Positions 36,801 to 48,070 of a DNA stretch of 64,000 nucleotides are shown one piece after another; the stretch's first letter is position 1; every line of letters begins with the position of its first letter. The DNA comes from Caprella mutica (lineage: Eukaryota; Arthropoda; Malacostraca; Amphipoda; Caprellidae), in the NCBI GenBank assembly GCA_947561585.1, contig CANNZV010000439.1:326706-390705 (forward strand), in the 5' to 3' direction. The notes beneath the pieces were generated by a model, which was not told the origin of the DNA, did no database searches, and worked only from the letters and a program-made list of their open reading frames with translations. The position numbers and the translations under genes are program-made.

Positions 36801-39090
36801 ATTTGACGCAACCTCTCCCGACCCACGATCTCTAGACGGCATAGGGTCGAAGAGGTCACACGGTGCAAGGTCACACTAGCCCGACTGAGAGAGCAAAGAC
36901 GCTTTCAAACGCTTAACCATCATTGGCATTTACATGGAACCGGAAGAAGAGGAAATTAGGTCTATTAAACTTTTGATGAGCAGTTTCCAAATGGCAAATT
37001 GAGGTTACTTTTCTAAGCTGACATCAATCATCTGCCGTCATCAAAGATCTTCTATGTGTTCTTCTCTAATTTCATCTTCTAACCTTCAATATTTAGAGAT
37101 AGTTTTCAATATATAATTTGATTTTAATTTCTATTATAAAATAATAGCGTTTTGAATTAGAAACTTTGTAAGATAATGGGAAATAAAAGGATTAAATTAT
37201 TATTAAGCTTTGTTTCAGATTTTTTTTTTTGATGAAAATCTTGAATAATTCTAATACAGTTCATTTATTTTTTAAGCAGAATTCTTGAGAGTTTTTAAAA
37301 ACAAAAAGACAAAACAATATTACATTCTAATTACAATAGACATTTGTCAATACATATATGTTTGTAAATTCTACCATTATTGAAACTGCGATTGATTAAA
37401 TTCATCCTAAACCAAGTTTATAATTTCTGCAATATACATTAAAACTATTTCTCTTCTTTTACAGCAATTTGCATAGTCGGTGAATCGAATGGAGGTTACT
37501 TGAACAATGAACCATCCGTGCCCTTCAATGCCCAAGGCGGTGGCAACATCAACAGGGGGCAAGGAGGGAGAAGACCTGGCACATCTGGCGGACAGATCGG
37601 AAACCAAATAGGAAACATAAACGCCGGTGGAGCTGGAGGAAGCTACAACAACAACAATAACGTTGGTGGAGGAGGATTCAATAACAACGCCGGTGGTGGA
37701 GGATTCAATAACAACCTCGGTGGAGGAGGATTCAATAACAACGCTGGTGGAGGAGGATTCAATAACAACGCCGGAGGAGGAGGATTCAATAACAACGCCG
37801 GTGGGGGAGGATTCAATAACAACCTCGGTGGAGGAGGAGGATTTGGAGGTTTTAATGATGGTGGAGCAACTGGTGACCTCTCTACTGCTATCGGAGGTGG
37901 TGGTGTTCCAGATGTTGATTACCCAGTTCTCTCATTTGTCCCCGACACTGGATTCGTGTGTGACGGAAGAACTCCTGGCTACTACGCTGACACTTCTGAT
38001 CTTTCAAGATGTCAGGTAAGTTTTATTGAAATTGATATGGAAGTTCTAAATATATAATAATTGTTGATTACATCTTCTTATCTCTGTTTAGGTCTTCCAC
38101 ATCTGCCAGTTTGATGATCGTCAGGATGGTTTCCTCTGCCCTAACGGCACAATTTTCAATCAGCAATACTTCGTTTGTGATTGGTGGTTCAACTTCGATT
38201 GTGCTGATGCAGAAAGTTTCTACAACCTCAACGAAAATATTGGCGTTGCTCAGCCCGGTGGCTTCGGAAACAGACTTCCCACCGATGGAGGTAATACTGG
38301 ATTCGGAGGAAACACTGGAGGTGGATTCGGAGGAAATACTGGTGGTGGATTTGGTGGAAACACTGGAGGAGGATTTGGAGGAAACACTGGAGGTGGACTT
38401 GGAGGAAACACTGGAGGTGGATTTGGAGGAAACACAGGCGGTGGATTTGGAGGAAACACAGGTACTGGAGTTGGAGGAAACACAGGAGGTGGCTACGGAG
38501 GCAATACTGGCGTAGGAAATGTTGGAGTTTCAAACATTGGTACTGGAGTTGGAGGAAACACCGGGTACGGATCAGGTGGAGTAGGAGCAGGAAACAGAAG
38601 ACCATCAGGTGGTGTAGGAGGTGGAGTAGGAGCAGGAAATAGGAGACCATCAGGTGGTGTAGGAAGTGGAGTAGGAGCAGGAAATAGGAGACCATCAGGA
38701 GGCGTAGGAAGTGGAGTAGGAGCAGGAAACAGGAGACCATCAGGTGGAGTCAGTACTTCTGGAGCCGTGGGAGTTCCTCTTCCAGTCAATCCTCCTAGTC
38801 AACTCTATGGAACACCAGGCACCGGTCAAGGAGTTTCAACTGGTCAAAGAAGACCAGCTACTGGCAACAGAGGAACTGGAGGAAACAGAGGAACTGGAGG
38901 AAACAGAGGAACTGGTGGAAACAGAGTAACTGGTGGAAACAGGGGAACTGGTGGAAACAGGGGAACTGGAGGAAACAGAGGAACTGGAGCTGGAGGAAAC
39001 AGAGGAACTGGAGGAAATAGAGGAACTGGTGGAAACAGAGGCCCAACTGCTGTCCAACCTTCTGCACTCTACCAAACTCCAACATTCTAA
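33879..39090 (+). CDS. Secreted chitin-binding cuticle protein (CPAP1/peritrophin-A type), 527 aa
   Basis: Exons are 33,879-33,912, 37,465-38,015 and 38,092-39,090, all with GT-AG boundaries. The coding sum of 1,584 nt gives 527 residues and TAA. The start is the ATG in AGCCATGG. It yields the signal peptide MGHIGCVLFIAAICIVGES only when exon 1 is joined to exon 2, which supports both exons. One CBM14 (chitin-binding type 2) domain lies at residues ~170-232, with cysteines at 177, 194, 200, 211, 224 and 232. The spacings 16-5-10-12-7 fit single-domain CPAP1 cuticular proteins. Aromatic residues YY, F and WWF lie between them, as in chitin contact sites. Flanks are low complexity: GGGGFNNNA repeats (~55-125), GGNTGGGFGG (~262-355), four 15-residue units with NRRPS (~358-412) and NRGTGG (~445-512), ending in ALYQTPTF. 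The product should be extracellular and bind cuticle chitin. No paralogue is visible nearby, and the exact orthologue is not assigned. Confidence 0.9.
33913..37464 (+). other. Intron 1 of the cuticle gene (3,552 bp)
   Basis: The donor is GTGAGG and the acceptor CTTCTTTTACAG. The content is mostly AT-rich unique sequence. A GC-richer CAG/GCA island lies at 35,100-35,290, and a second less AT-rich part at 36,540-37,060 contains AAAGGTCAG, GAGGTCACA and CAAGGTCACA (nuclear-receptor-like half sites). A poly(C) run is at 36,736-36,752. These are candidate regulatory segments by composition and motif only. Confidence 0.8.
38016..38091 (+). other. Intron 2 of the cuticle gene (76 bp)
   Basis: The donor is GTAAGT and the acceptor CTCTGTTTAG. 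It is a phase-0 intron that splits the chitin-binding domain just after the second cysteine (TGT CAG | GTC TTC). Reading through it creates only a short false tail. Confidence 0.9.
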
Positions 39091-39123
39091 AGAACTTGTC
39101 AGTTTTCGTTAATGCTGAACTGA

Positions 39124-39265
39124 GTTAGAGAGTGACTCTCTACCTCACTAACAGTTAGAGAGTAACTCTCTAACTCACTAACAGTTAGAGACAGTGACTC
39201 TCTACCTTACTAACAGTTAGTGAGTTAGAAAGAGTGACTGTCTATATCACTAACAGTTAGAACTC
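39124..39265 (+). repeat. 3'-UTR tandem hairpin repeat of the cuticle gene
   Basis: Four to five units of 30-40 bp begin GTTAGAGAGT and end CACTAACA. Each contains a self-complementary core of the type TAGAGAGTNACTCTCTA, so the mRNA would carry a row of short hairpins. It lies 34 nt after the stop codon and before the poly(A) signal. Confidence 0.85.
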
Positions 39266-39452
39266 TCTCTGCTTTGACGAAAACAAATCTACAAATTGTC
39301 CAATGCTGCCAAAATAAGTATGTAAATTTAAAAATTCCAATTTGTGACTAAGACTGCGAGGAGTTAAAATGTGTTGATTGGTGTTATTTCTGTAGACTAT
39401 TTATTGTGGTGCATTGTCTATACTGCACTTACCTGTACTAATGCATGCTGTA

Positions 39453-39458
39453 AATAAA
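39453..39458 (+). terminator. Poly(A) signal AATAAA of the cuticle gene
   Basis: AATAAA lies 363 bp after the stop codon. A T/GT-rich stretch follows (TGCAGTCTTTCATTTC). It is the first such signal downstream of the gene. Confidence 0.7.
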
Positions 39459-39677
39459 CTGAACTATCAATGCAGTCTTTCATTTCTAGTATTTTACTAA
39501 CCAATGTTGCGATTCGTGACACGATAATGAGGTATAGAAAGTAAAGATAAATGAGAAGCGTCTTCAATGCCATTTGAGAGATATTTGTTATATGGAAACT
39601 TTCTTTTTGGAGTAGATATTCTTACAGTGAAGAACAATTTATAGAATATATATAAAGATAGCAGATTGCATTAATGA

Positions 39678-40062
39678 AATAAATAAAAATTGAATTTTAA
39701 AAATTAAAATTAAATTTTAGAAATAAAAATTGAATTTTGAAAATAAAAATTGAATTTCAAAAATAAAAATTGAACTTTAGAAATAAAAATTGAATTTTAA
39801 AAATAAAAATTGAATTTTAAAAATAAAAATTGAATTTTAAAAATAAAAATTGAATTTTAAAAATAAAAATTGAATTTTAAAAATAAAAATTGAATTTTAA
39901 AAATAAAAATTGAATTTTAAAAATAAAAATTGAATTTTAAAAATAAAAATTGAATTTTAAAAATAAAAATTGAATTTCAAAAAATATAAATTGAATTCTT
40001 AAAATGCAAAATAAATTTTAAAAATAAAAGTTGAATTTTAACAATATAAATTGATTTTAATA
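39678..40062 (+). repeat. 20-bp AT minisatellite AAAAATTGAATTTTAAAAAT
   Basis: About 19 units, nearly perfect in 39,780-39,980 and degenerate at both edges. A related AAAAATATAAATTGAATTTT array flanks transposon copy 2 (40,455-40,491 and 43,000-43,165). Confidence 0.93.
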
Positions 40063-40454
40063 ATAAACAATATTTTGAAAATAAGAAAAAAATTCAATTT
40101 CAAATATCTATATTCTATATACTATATATATTATGAGCAACGTCCATCGTGTCTAACCGTGTGTCACAAAATGGGTTAAACAGTCATTCTCTAACAGCGC
40201 CTCATAAAGTTGGTGTAAATAGAAACAGTGATAATTTGAAATGAATAACTAATAATTTGCTGCAGTATCATTGATACGGGGTCACACTAAAATAATTAAT
40301 TGGAAATATAAGAGTTTTGACCCTAAGAAAAAAATATAATTTTGATAAATTAAATACATAGTATATGTATATACAGTATATAGGCATTTGAAAATAATAA
40401 AACCCATTATATTATTTGAACTCTCACTGAATCGACCAACAGGTACTGTACTAG
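40063..40454. other. AT-rich sequence, nothing recognised
   Basis: No supported feature. Confidence 0.4.
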
Positions 40455-40491
40455 TAAATATAGAAATTGAATTAAAAAAAATATAAACTGT

Positions 40492-42999
40492 CCCAAGCAA
40501 CCATGACACATTGTGCCAACATGGGCACTAGATGGTTAGATGGGCAAGAGATGGCACTCTGAAAAGTAGCCTAGAAATTACATGGGGATAATGTGGTTTT
40601 CCATTCTCATGGAATGTTACCTTGTGAGAAGGTTGGTTCAATGTTCCAAATCCATCCCATTGAATTGTCATATTGGCCCAACCTTATTACTATATAGCCT
40701 ATCAACATTATATGGCGGAAGCTTTATTAACATATTGGCAAGACCATTTCCTGAAAAAAGGGAAGATTCAATCAATCGTAATTTATAAAATGTCTTCAAA
40801 TTAATATTAAATTATTAATCGTTCAGAAAACTATTTTTTTAATACTAAGTTTAAGTGACTAGACAAAGATGATCACAGGAACGATAAAGAATTAAAGTTT
40901 TAGTTTCAAGGTTTAAAATTTATAGTTTTTGAATAACACAATTTTAATATAAAGTATAGGTAAATAAGCTATATGATGTGTAAAAAGATGACGAAGGGGA
41001 AGTGGCACTGAGTGATTTTATAGCGTGGTTGCCAGATGCTAGTTTCTATGAAGCTTGGCTAGTTTTTTAATTAGCTACTGTTAGCTAATTGTGACAAACT
41101 TAATACATTTTCAAAATATTTGTATGATAAATTACGAATAGAGGATAATGTGCAATCCTAAACTGAACAAGTGAACATATTTGTTTCCGGTATGAACCTG
41201 GTTTGTATTTTCGGTTATACATAGTGAAATTTTTAAAATTCAGGTAGTTTGTTAGTGTTTTTCGTTGGAGGAGGTATTAGTGTTTTAATTCCCTTAATTA
41301 ATTAAGGAAATTCTTCAAAGCTGCACTCTGCGACCTATTTAAAGTTATAAAATGGTGAGTTGAAGTTTTTTAAATATACTTATAGATATTTTAAAGTTAT
41401 TTTATGTAGTGTATTCGATATAGTTATTGCCTTCTTCTATAGGTGCAGTACCTAATTAGGTACCGAGCTGAATAATATTCTCTTTGGCCTATGGCTAAAT
41501 ATATGTAGGTACCTAGGGTAATTTTCGAGTTATCAACTTATCTTACGGTGTCACTTTTTCTCGATCTTTATAGAAATAAAGTAATATAGCTACCTGAAAA
41601 TTAAATGATAATAATTTTGATCGAAAACGTGAAAACGTCCGATAACTCGGATCTTACCATGAAATATTAATTTAAATTTTTCTTTAAATATAATAATTAA
41701 AATTTGAAATGCGATTCGATTTCTGAAAGTATATAACCACTATCTAGGTATATAGGCACCTATTCTTTAATTTAAAAATAGTTACAGAGATAACCTGTGA
41801 GTTACAACAATTTTGGATACACGTACTTTTGTTCATTTCTGATAACTACAAAATTTGCTTGCAAATATAGTAAATATTTAAATATAGGTAATTAATGTAA
41901 CTGAAATAAATACAGTTACTGAACTCTGCAAGTGATATTGAGAATTGATTAAGTAATTAATATTTTCTTTTTCAGGGTAGAGGTCATTACCATCGCCATA
42001 AGAAAAGCTTTAAATTTTGAGAGGTATAGACAAGGCAGTTACTCTAATAATGGATGGAAAGATAGGAACAACAGAATGTGAACGAACCCATAGCCAAGGG
42101 TAAATTATTAGATCTCTCACTGAATTATTGTATGCTTGTCTTTCTTAGCTATGTAATTCGATTGAGTCGATTTCCATAGATAATAAGTTTAGTTTTGATC
42201 TCAAGAGTTATAGTCAGCTTTTTATTATAGTCATGTTAGTTGTAATATCATATCTAGCTATTCTATACTATATTATAATCACTCTTTATATCTATGATAT
42301 AAAGCTAGATGTAATGTTTAATGTTACTGTTGAATCACCTTTTTAATGGATAGGTTTTTTAAGTTCGTTCTACTCTTTTGTTGTAACGATCTACGAATAA
42401 ATAAATGAAAATCTAGAATATGATTTTTATTTGTCCTAATCAATATGATGTTCATTTTATTAATAACAATGCTCTATTATTAATCTATTCAAGGCTTCAA
42501 AGGTAATTTATTAAACTTTATGATTTATTTATTGTGACCTGATGGGTCCAAGGTGGTAGTGCCATATTTAGCACATGGAAATCACCTAGTACCAAAGTAA
42601 TTTCAATATTGGTTGCCATTGCTTTTTCGACCCTGGCCCCATCATCCTCGGCATCATCTTATACCAAGATGGTTTCAACATTAGCCACCCATGCTGTCAC
42701 CATGTGGGCCCATTTTGTAAATAACCACACAGTACCAATGTAGTAGTGTCATATGTCACATGGAAACCACCTAGTACCAAGTTGATTTCAATACAGCTTG
42801 CCAGTTCTTTTACGACCTTGGCCCCATCAACCTCGACAACATCTTGGGCCAAGATGGTTTCAAAATTAGTAGCCCATGCTGTCACCATGTTGGCCCATTT
42901 TGCAAATAACTACACAGTACCAATATGATTTGTCATCAGATTACGGGCTTGAATGGCACCTAGTGCCCACATTGGCCCCATTAACTGTGGTTGCTTGGG
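40492..42999. mobile_element. TIR transposon with CCCAAGCAACCA ends, copy 2 (inverted)
   Basis: It has the same ends as the 21,086-23,794 element, in reverse orientation relative to it. GT flanks both sides (40,490-40,491; 43,000-43,001). The 185-bp tandem repeat region is at 42,560-42,960. The 255-bp insertion of copy 1 is absent. About 50 bp near 41,470-41,520 are present here only. Both copies hold a ~60-codon open frame in the 185-bp repeat (42,746-42,928 here) containing PPSTKLISIQLASSFTTLAP. No transposase is found. The length is 2,508 bp. Confidence 0.9.
41352..42020 (+). CDS. Spliced 15-codon mini-ORF carried by transposon copy 2
   Basis: ATG at 41,352-41,354 is immediately followed by GTGAGT. 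A 621-bp intron ends in CTTTTTCAG at 41,975. Exon 2 (41,976-42,020) gives GRGHYHRHKKSFKF then TGA. Upstream are CCTTAATTAATTAAGG and a TATTTAAAG just before the ATG. Downstream is AATAAATAAA near 42,395. Retention of the full splice architecture in both copies, with a synonymous difference, is the main argument that this is a real transcription unit. The peptide itself is too short to identify. Confidence 0.35.
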
Positions 43000-43001
43000 G
43001 T

Positions 43002-43165
43002 ATTTCAAAAATATAAATTGAATTTTAAAAATATAAACTGTATTATAAAAATATAAATTGAATTTTAAAAATATAAATTGAATTTAAAAAATATAAATTG
43101 AATTCTAAAAATATAAATCGAATGTTAAAAATATAACTTGAATTTTATAAATAGAAATTGAATTA
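43002..43165 (+). repeat. 20-bp AAAAATATAAATTGAATTTT minisatellite, right flank of copy 2
   Basis: About eight units. The left flank of the transposon (40,455-40,491) contains the same words, so the element is inserted into this array. Confidence 0.8.
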
Positions 43166-43344
43166 AATAAGTAATTAATATTTTTACCGATTAAAATATC
43201 TATGTAATAATAACTTGATATTTGTACAGTAAATGCAGATAACATAATATCATTTTTAAGTTTCATAATTACCTCTGCAGATGCAGAAAGTAATGTTTTA
43301 AGCGGTATTTATTTATTCTGTAATTTAACTATTTATTTATTTAT

Positions 43345-43690
43345 CATCTTGAAATTCAAATGAGTTAAAAAGCATTAATCCAATATGCCTTAAATTTGAT
43401 ATGTCTTTTGGTCGATGTCCATGGAAACATCTTGTAAAATTTGGGAGCGATCCTGTCAAAGGTCAAGGTCAAAGTCGTCATGAGTCAATGACTTAAAAAG
43501 TATTCAACCAAATTGCCTGAAATTTTGTGGGACGGATGGTCATTATCCAAGAATCAGTTTATTAAATTTTGGGAGCGAGCGGGATTAAGGAATTAAGGTC
43601 AAGGTCATTCATATCTCAAGAATTAATAGATGGTCAAGGTTATTTATAAACGACGGTGAAGATATGCGCACTGACAAGTGCCTGTTCTAA
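43345..43690 (+). repeat. Dispersed GGTCA-type repeat copy
   Basis: There are two internal sub-repeats. Each has TTAAAAAG(T/C)ATT...CAA, a GGGAGCGA word and then GGTCAAGGTCA. GTCAAAGGTCAAGGTCAAAG stands at about 43,457. The tail is GAAGATATGCGCACTGACAA, then GTGCC. It belongs with the copies at 8,176 and 59,826. Confidence 0.65.
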
Positions 43691-44747
43691 GTTCCTCCTT
43701 GTTTTGTACTGAAGCAGAAAACATTTTCTGTTATTATTCTTTAGAGTTATTTTGTAATTAGTGATAAAATTAATTGAGATGACACACAAGAGAGTGGAAG
43801 AGCAACCGCAAACATTTCCACTTACTTTTAATTGCCTCTCGTTAGTATTAATAAATGTGTTTTTATTATTATATCGAACTGAAATATTCAATAAACATTA
43901 CACTGTTTAATTTCTTATTAATCGTTAATTAATCATAGAAAATATAAAATTTAGATTACAATATATGATTTGGCATGTTTAATGGTTATCAACAAATATT
44001 TATTGCGATTATTCATTTTATTATATTAGACTTTAAATGAATTGAAAACTTTTAAATTATTTGGCAATATATCGATAGCGAGGACGCATTCTTCTATTTT
44101 ATTTAAATTCTTACTATATCAATTGATATAAATGCAGTAAATTTCAATGTGGAGAAGCATGGATATCAATCAAACAAGCAATATTATTTTATACCAATAT
44201 TTCACGAAATGGTAAAACGATGAATATGAATTTTTCGTTTTTTTTTCATTCAATCTATATATTCTGTAAGTTTTTAATTTTGATTATTCATGGAAGTAAC
44301 AGTATTGAATGTATAGATACAAAATTATTCCAAATTAATGGACTTGATGTGAAAATCCTAATCGATTCTCGATTGGTTATTATAATCTACTTTAAATAGA
44401 TTTTCTATCTACATCGATATAAAACGGTTCAACGAGAATCCTGTCACATAATAAACTATAGTCCATCGTCGGACATATTCGTTTAAAAACTCTAGGATTA
44501 AGTATGAAATTATTATATATTATTATTCACAATAATTACAGTACTATAGTCGATCTGCCGATTCTAATCTCTCCGACTGGGATGAGAATTATTTTGCTGA
44601 AGTGGCACTTTTTTAATTCCGTGCATAGCTGACAGTGTTTATTAATTTGCTTACTGTGAGTAATACATTGCATTGTACATTAGTAGTAGGTACCTTATAC
44701 AGAAATTTAGATCTAACAAAATATGCATATACTTGTTAAGTGGATTA
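43691..44747. other. AT-rich sequence, nothing recognised
   Basis: The 83-codon minus-strand frame just inside the right edge of the repeat has no recognisable content. Confidence 0.4.
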
Positions 44748-44891
44748 GGGGAACTTCCGAATTATCGGTCAATTTCACATCTTTGGTCATATAAGAAAAA
44801 ACGATATAATAACAATTACTTAACTAGGGTTGGTTGAGTAAAAACAATATGACCGAAGATGTGAAACTGACTGATAATGCGGTACTTACCC
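44748..44891. mobile_element. 144-bp MITE with TA target duplication
   Basis: Imperfect inverted repeats of about 45 bp leave almost no interior. The left end is GGGGAACTTCCGAATTATCG and the reverse complement of the right end is GGGTAAGTACCGCATTATCA. Both arms contain TTTCACATCTTYGGTCATAT. TA flanks both sides, as for Tc1/mariner-type insertion. Confidence 0.8.
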
Positions 44892-45214
44892 TAACAGAAA
44901 TTACACTGTCTGATGTTGATTTTAATATTTAATAATGACATTTGCATATAATTTTGAATAAACAAAATATATGTTTTTTTTTTTTCAAAATAACTTTAGT
45001 TCATTAATACCTAATAAAAATGCCTATTCAAACAAATAACTCTAATTCTGTGAGTAAAAGTCACTCACCTTTTCATAGAATGTACTCTATCTAAAGCAGT
45101 ACACCGTAAAACTACCTAAACTATCCCTAGCTAAGATGAAGATATTGAAGCATAAGAACTATTTAATGTTATTTAAAAAATGAATTCTGATTATACCATT
45201 AAAAGAATAATTTT

Positions 45215-45285
45215 GCGCTGCCCGGGATTCGAACCCGACTCACAGGATTGGGAATCCTATATGCTAACCTCTACACCAGCAGCGC
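45215..45285 (-). tRNA. tRNA-Gly(CCC)
   Basis: This is a 71-nt minus-strand gene. The acceptor stem GCGCTGC/GCAGCGC pairs perfectly. The anticodon stem TAGGA/TCCTG encloses the loop TTCCCAA, giving anticodon CCC. The T arm is TCGGG-TTCGAAT-CCCGG, with a good B box. CCA is not encoded. A TTTT terminator lies about 10 nt downstream (45,201-45,204 on the plus strand). The structure appears intact. The D arm TGGTGTAGAGGTTAGCAT is like eukaryotic tRNA-Gly. Confidence 0.93.
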
Positions 45286-46710
45286 CTGATGGCAGTCTAG
45301 AGATGACATTGTAATGTCAATTAATGTCACTCTCTGATATAGTCATTAAATCATTTAGTAATAAAACACACACGAAATAAAATAGTCTAAGCCAATTTTA
45401 CACACTTTGGGATAATTTCAAGCAAAAGTTTGCATTGCAACATAGGGATTAATTCGTAATTTGAAGCTTGTAAAACTATCAGAGATTTTCAGTTAGAGAA
45501 TATTGGCCAAATAATCTGTTTTGCCGGTTACACTCTGAAACATGGAAAACAAACGAAATTAATAAGTCATAAGTGAATGTAAAAACTTTAAGAAAGGCTT
45601 ATAAAAAACCTGTTATATTCTTTTATATTATTTCAATGGGAATTATTCAACTAACTATACATTGTTTGGAATCAAGAAACTAAATTTAGTCGTGAAACTA
45701 GGAATCAGACTCATGGAATTGATGTAATATTAGTTACCAATAAGTAATCAAATTAATTATAATTTCCTTCATTATTGGAAAAAATGGTAAATAATTGTCA
45801 TAGAAAAAGAGTTATGTTGCTATAATACAGTAACTATAATAACGACTACCTAATAATATTCTAATTTTGGCTGTATATTCTTTTTATTACAGTATCCGTA
45901 GAAAAGTTTTCTATGTTCACTCGCATAGAAAATGAACGCTATTTATATAATAAACTGAACTAAAAACATTGCTGTTTAATATTATCTTAAATAACTTGTT
46001 TAAATGCTAACATTTATGTAGGAAATATTTTGAATTAAATAATTAGTTCGATTTTAATTATTTCTTCTACTCTAATTATTAGATAATTTTTTTATTACAT
46101 AGTGATGTCACACACTTCATTTCCTAACTAATAAATGAATTGAATTAGATTATTGTATGTGATGATATAGATAGAATTATACATAAAAAATAGTTTTATT
46201 TTTATCATTTAATTTAATAACAATAAAATATATGTATTTCACTTTTTATAGGAGGTACAATCTACAACATTTGCTTACGGTTTACCTGTATTCTTTATAT
46301 CATAAAAATAATGAATATGCAGCTTATTATTCTGTAATATAATAAAAGTTGCTTCTGTCTGTCTGACCAACATAATAATGGACTGGTAGGTACAATTTAA
46401 TGGATATGAGATTATATTATAGTTCAATAAATTGTTTTCAAAAACTAAATTAAATTATGCATTATTCAGTTGAAAATATTCGATCAATAGTAGAGACAGA
46501 GATAATAATTAAACTCTCATCTACTTCTATAAAATTATTCTTATATCAAAAATAATGATATTTTTGACGGCACGCTTAGTCACGTATACACTAGTTCTAA
46601 ATACTATATTATATGATGAGAATCTAAAAGTAGTAATTAAGGTTGCTTTTTTGAAGTACCGTAGTTAGTTTCAATTTCTCTATTTAGTAAGTCATCAGAG
46701 TAAAAGTGAA
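45286..46710. other. AT-rich sequence, nothing recognised
   Basis: No gene, RNA or ordered repeat is supported. Confidence 0.4.
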
Positions 46711-46716
46711 ATAGCA

Positions 46717-47368
46717 ATATTGGGGTCTTTCCCATCTGACGACCCCCACCAGATTTAATTTAAATTATTTTTTTTAAAGTATTTTTGTTCATAGAATCCG
46801 AAAATCAAAACCGTTTTTTGTAGAAACTAATAGTTTTTGAGATATGCGGGTTTAAAGTTATTTATTTCCTATGAAATACTGAATGATTGATAACTTTGAA
46901 AAAACTCGTGTTTTCATTGAAATTACTTAAACAATATAGATTTTTTACATGAAACAGTAATGTAGTTTGTTGTACTGCACACTTCATGATTGTTTAATGA
47001 CCTGGCAGGGGGGTTCGGGGGGCGACACGCCCCCCTGCATTACACATATCAGTATTGAAGTAATAATTTGAAAATATCACGGAAACTGGAAATATTTTTG
47101 ATATATGTATCATTAATCAATCATGGAGTGTGTAGTATAACAAACTAGAGGATACAACAAACTACATTATGTTTCATGTAAAAAATCTATATTGTTTAAG
47201 TAATTTCAATGAAAACACGAGTTTTTTCAAAGTTCCCAATCCTTCAATAATACATAGGAAATAAATAACTTTAAACCCTCATATCTCAAAAACTGTTAGT
47301 TTCTACAAAAAACTGTTTTGATTTTCGGATTCTATGGACAAAAATACATTAAAAAAGATCCCAATATT
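46717..47368. mobile_element. Foldback element with ~220-bp arms and a G/C hairpin core
   Basis: The left arm (46,717-46,994) and right arm (47,118-47,368) are inverted copies. They match from AATATTGGG through ATAGAATCCGAAAATCAAAA to AACAATATAGATTTTTTACA and beyond. The loop carries GGGGGGTTCGGGGGGCGACA followed by CGCCCCCC (about 47,007-47,037), a strong hairpin in an AT-rich region. There is no open frame and no clear target duplication. Confidence 0.8.
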
Positions 47369-48070
47369 TCAATACTTGTTAAACAATATAAATTCAATGA
47401 GTTGTAAAGTCACCCACCATCCGAGTAATTTTTTTATTTGGTTTTAAAGACAGTATTTCAAAAAAAATTATATTATTCATATAATATTGGTATTAGATCG
47501 ATTTATTGTATATACAGCATTCTAATTAAAAGATAATGATTGATTATTAAATAATCAGCATTATTATTTTATTATTAGTAATAGTAAACACTTTTATTAT
47601 TAGTAATAGTAAACACTTTTATTATTAGTCTCGGTGACTGAATTCATAAATAACATCTGATTCTTTAGATTTTTTGATTGTTGCGTTATGTGTGGGGTCA
47701 ATTAACTCGACAAGAAGTAATTTCAATTTCCCAAGTTTGGTAAAATAAATGTAATACTTAACTAGCGAAATATAATCCACCTACTCTTTATCTTGATACC
47801 TATCCTGAATACTTTCCTCTTGAAATACAAATCAATTTATCATATTTAACCAACCGTACGTATGATGTGACTTCAATTTTCTCCTGTTAACAGTATGTTA
47901 ACATTGTAATACTTTTCTAACAATATCAAAATCTGAAATATGGCCTCTATCTCAATGATGTCACTATCCATATCTTCGACCTTTCCGTCCTATTTACTAC
48001 ATTTGATTTATGTTCTTTAATCTTAATCCCTTAACATTATACCCGTTTCTCCTACAAATTAACTATACAT
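47369..48070. other. Mostly unrecognised; short 27-bp tandem repeat at ~47,565-47,630
   Basis: TTTTATTATTAGTAATAGTA plus AACAC repeats two to three times. No other feature is seen. Confidence 0.5.

Noticed and set aside
38228..39085. Leu/Phe-, Pro- and Ser-rich frames antisense to the cuticle gene
   Set aside because: They are shadow frames of the Gly/Asn/Thr-rich repeats. The sense frame has a signal peptide and a chitin-binding domain.
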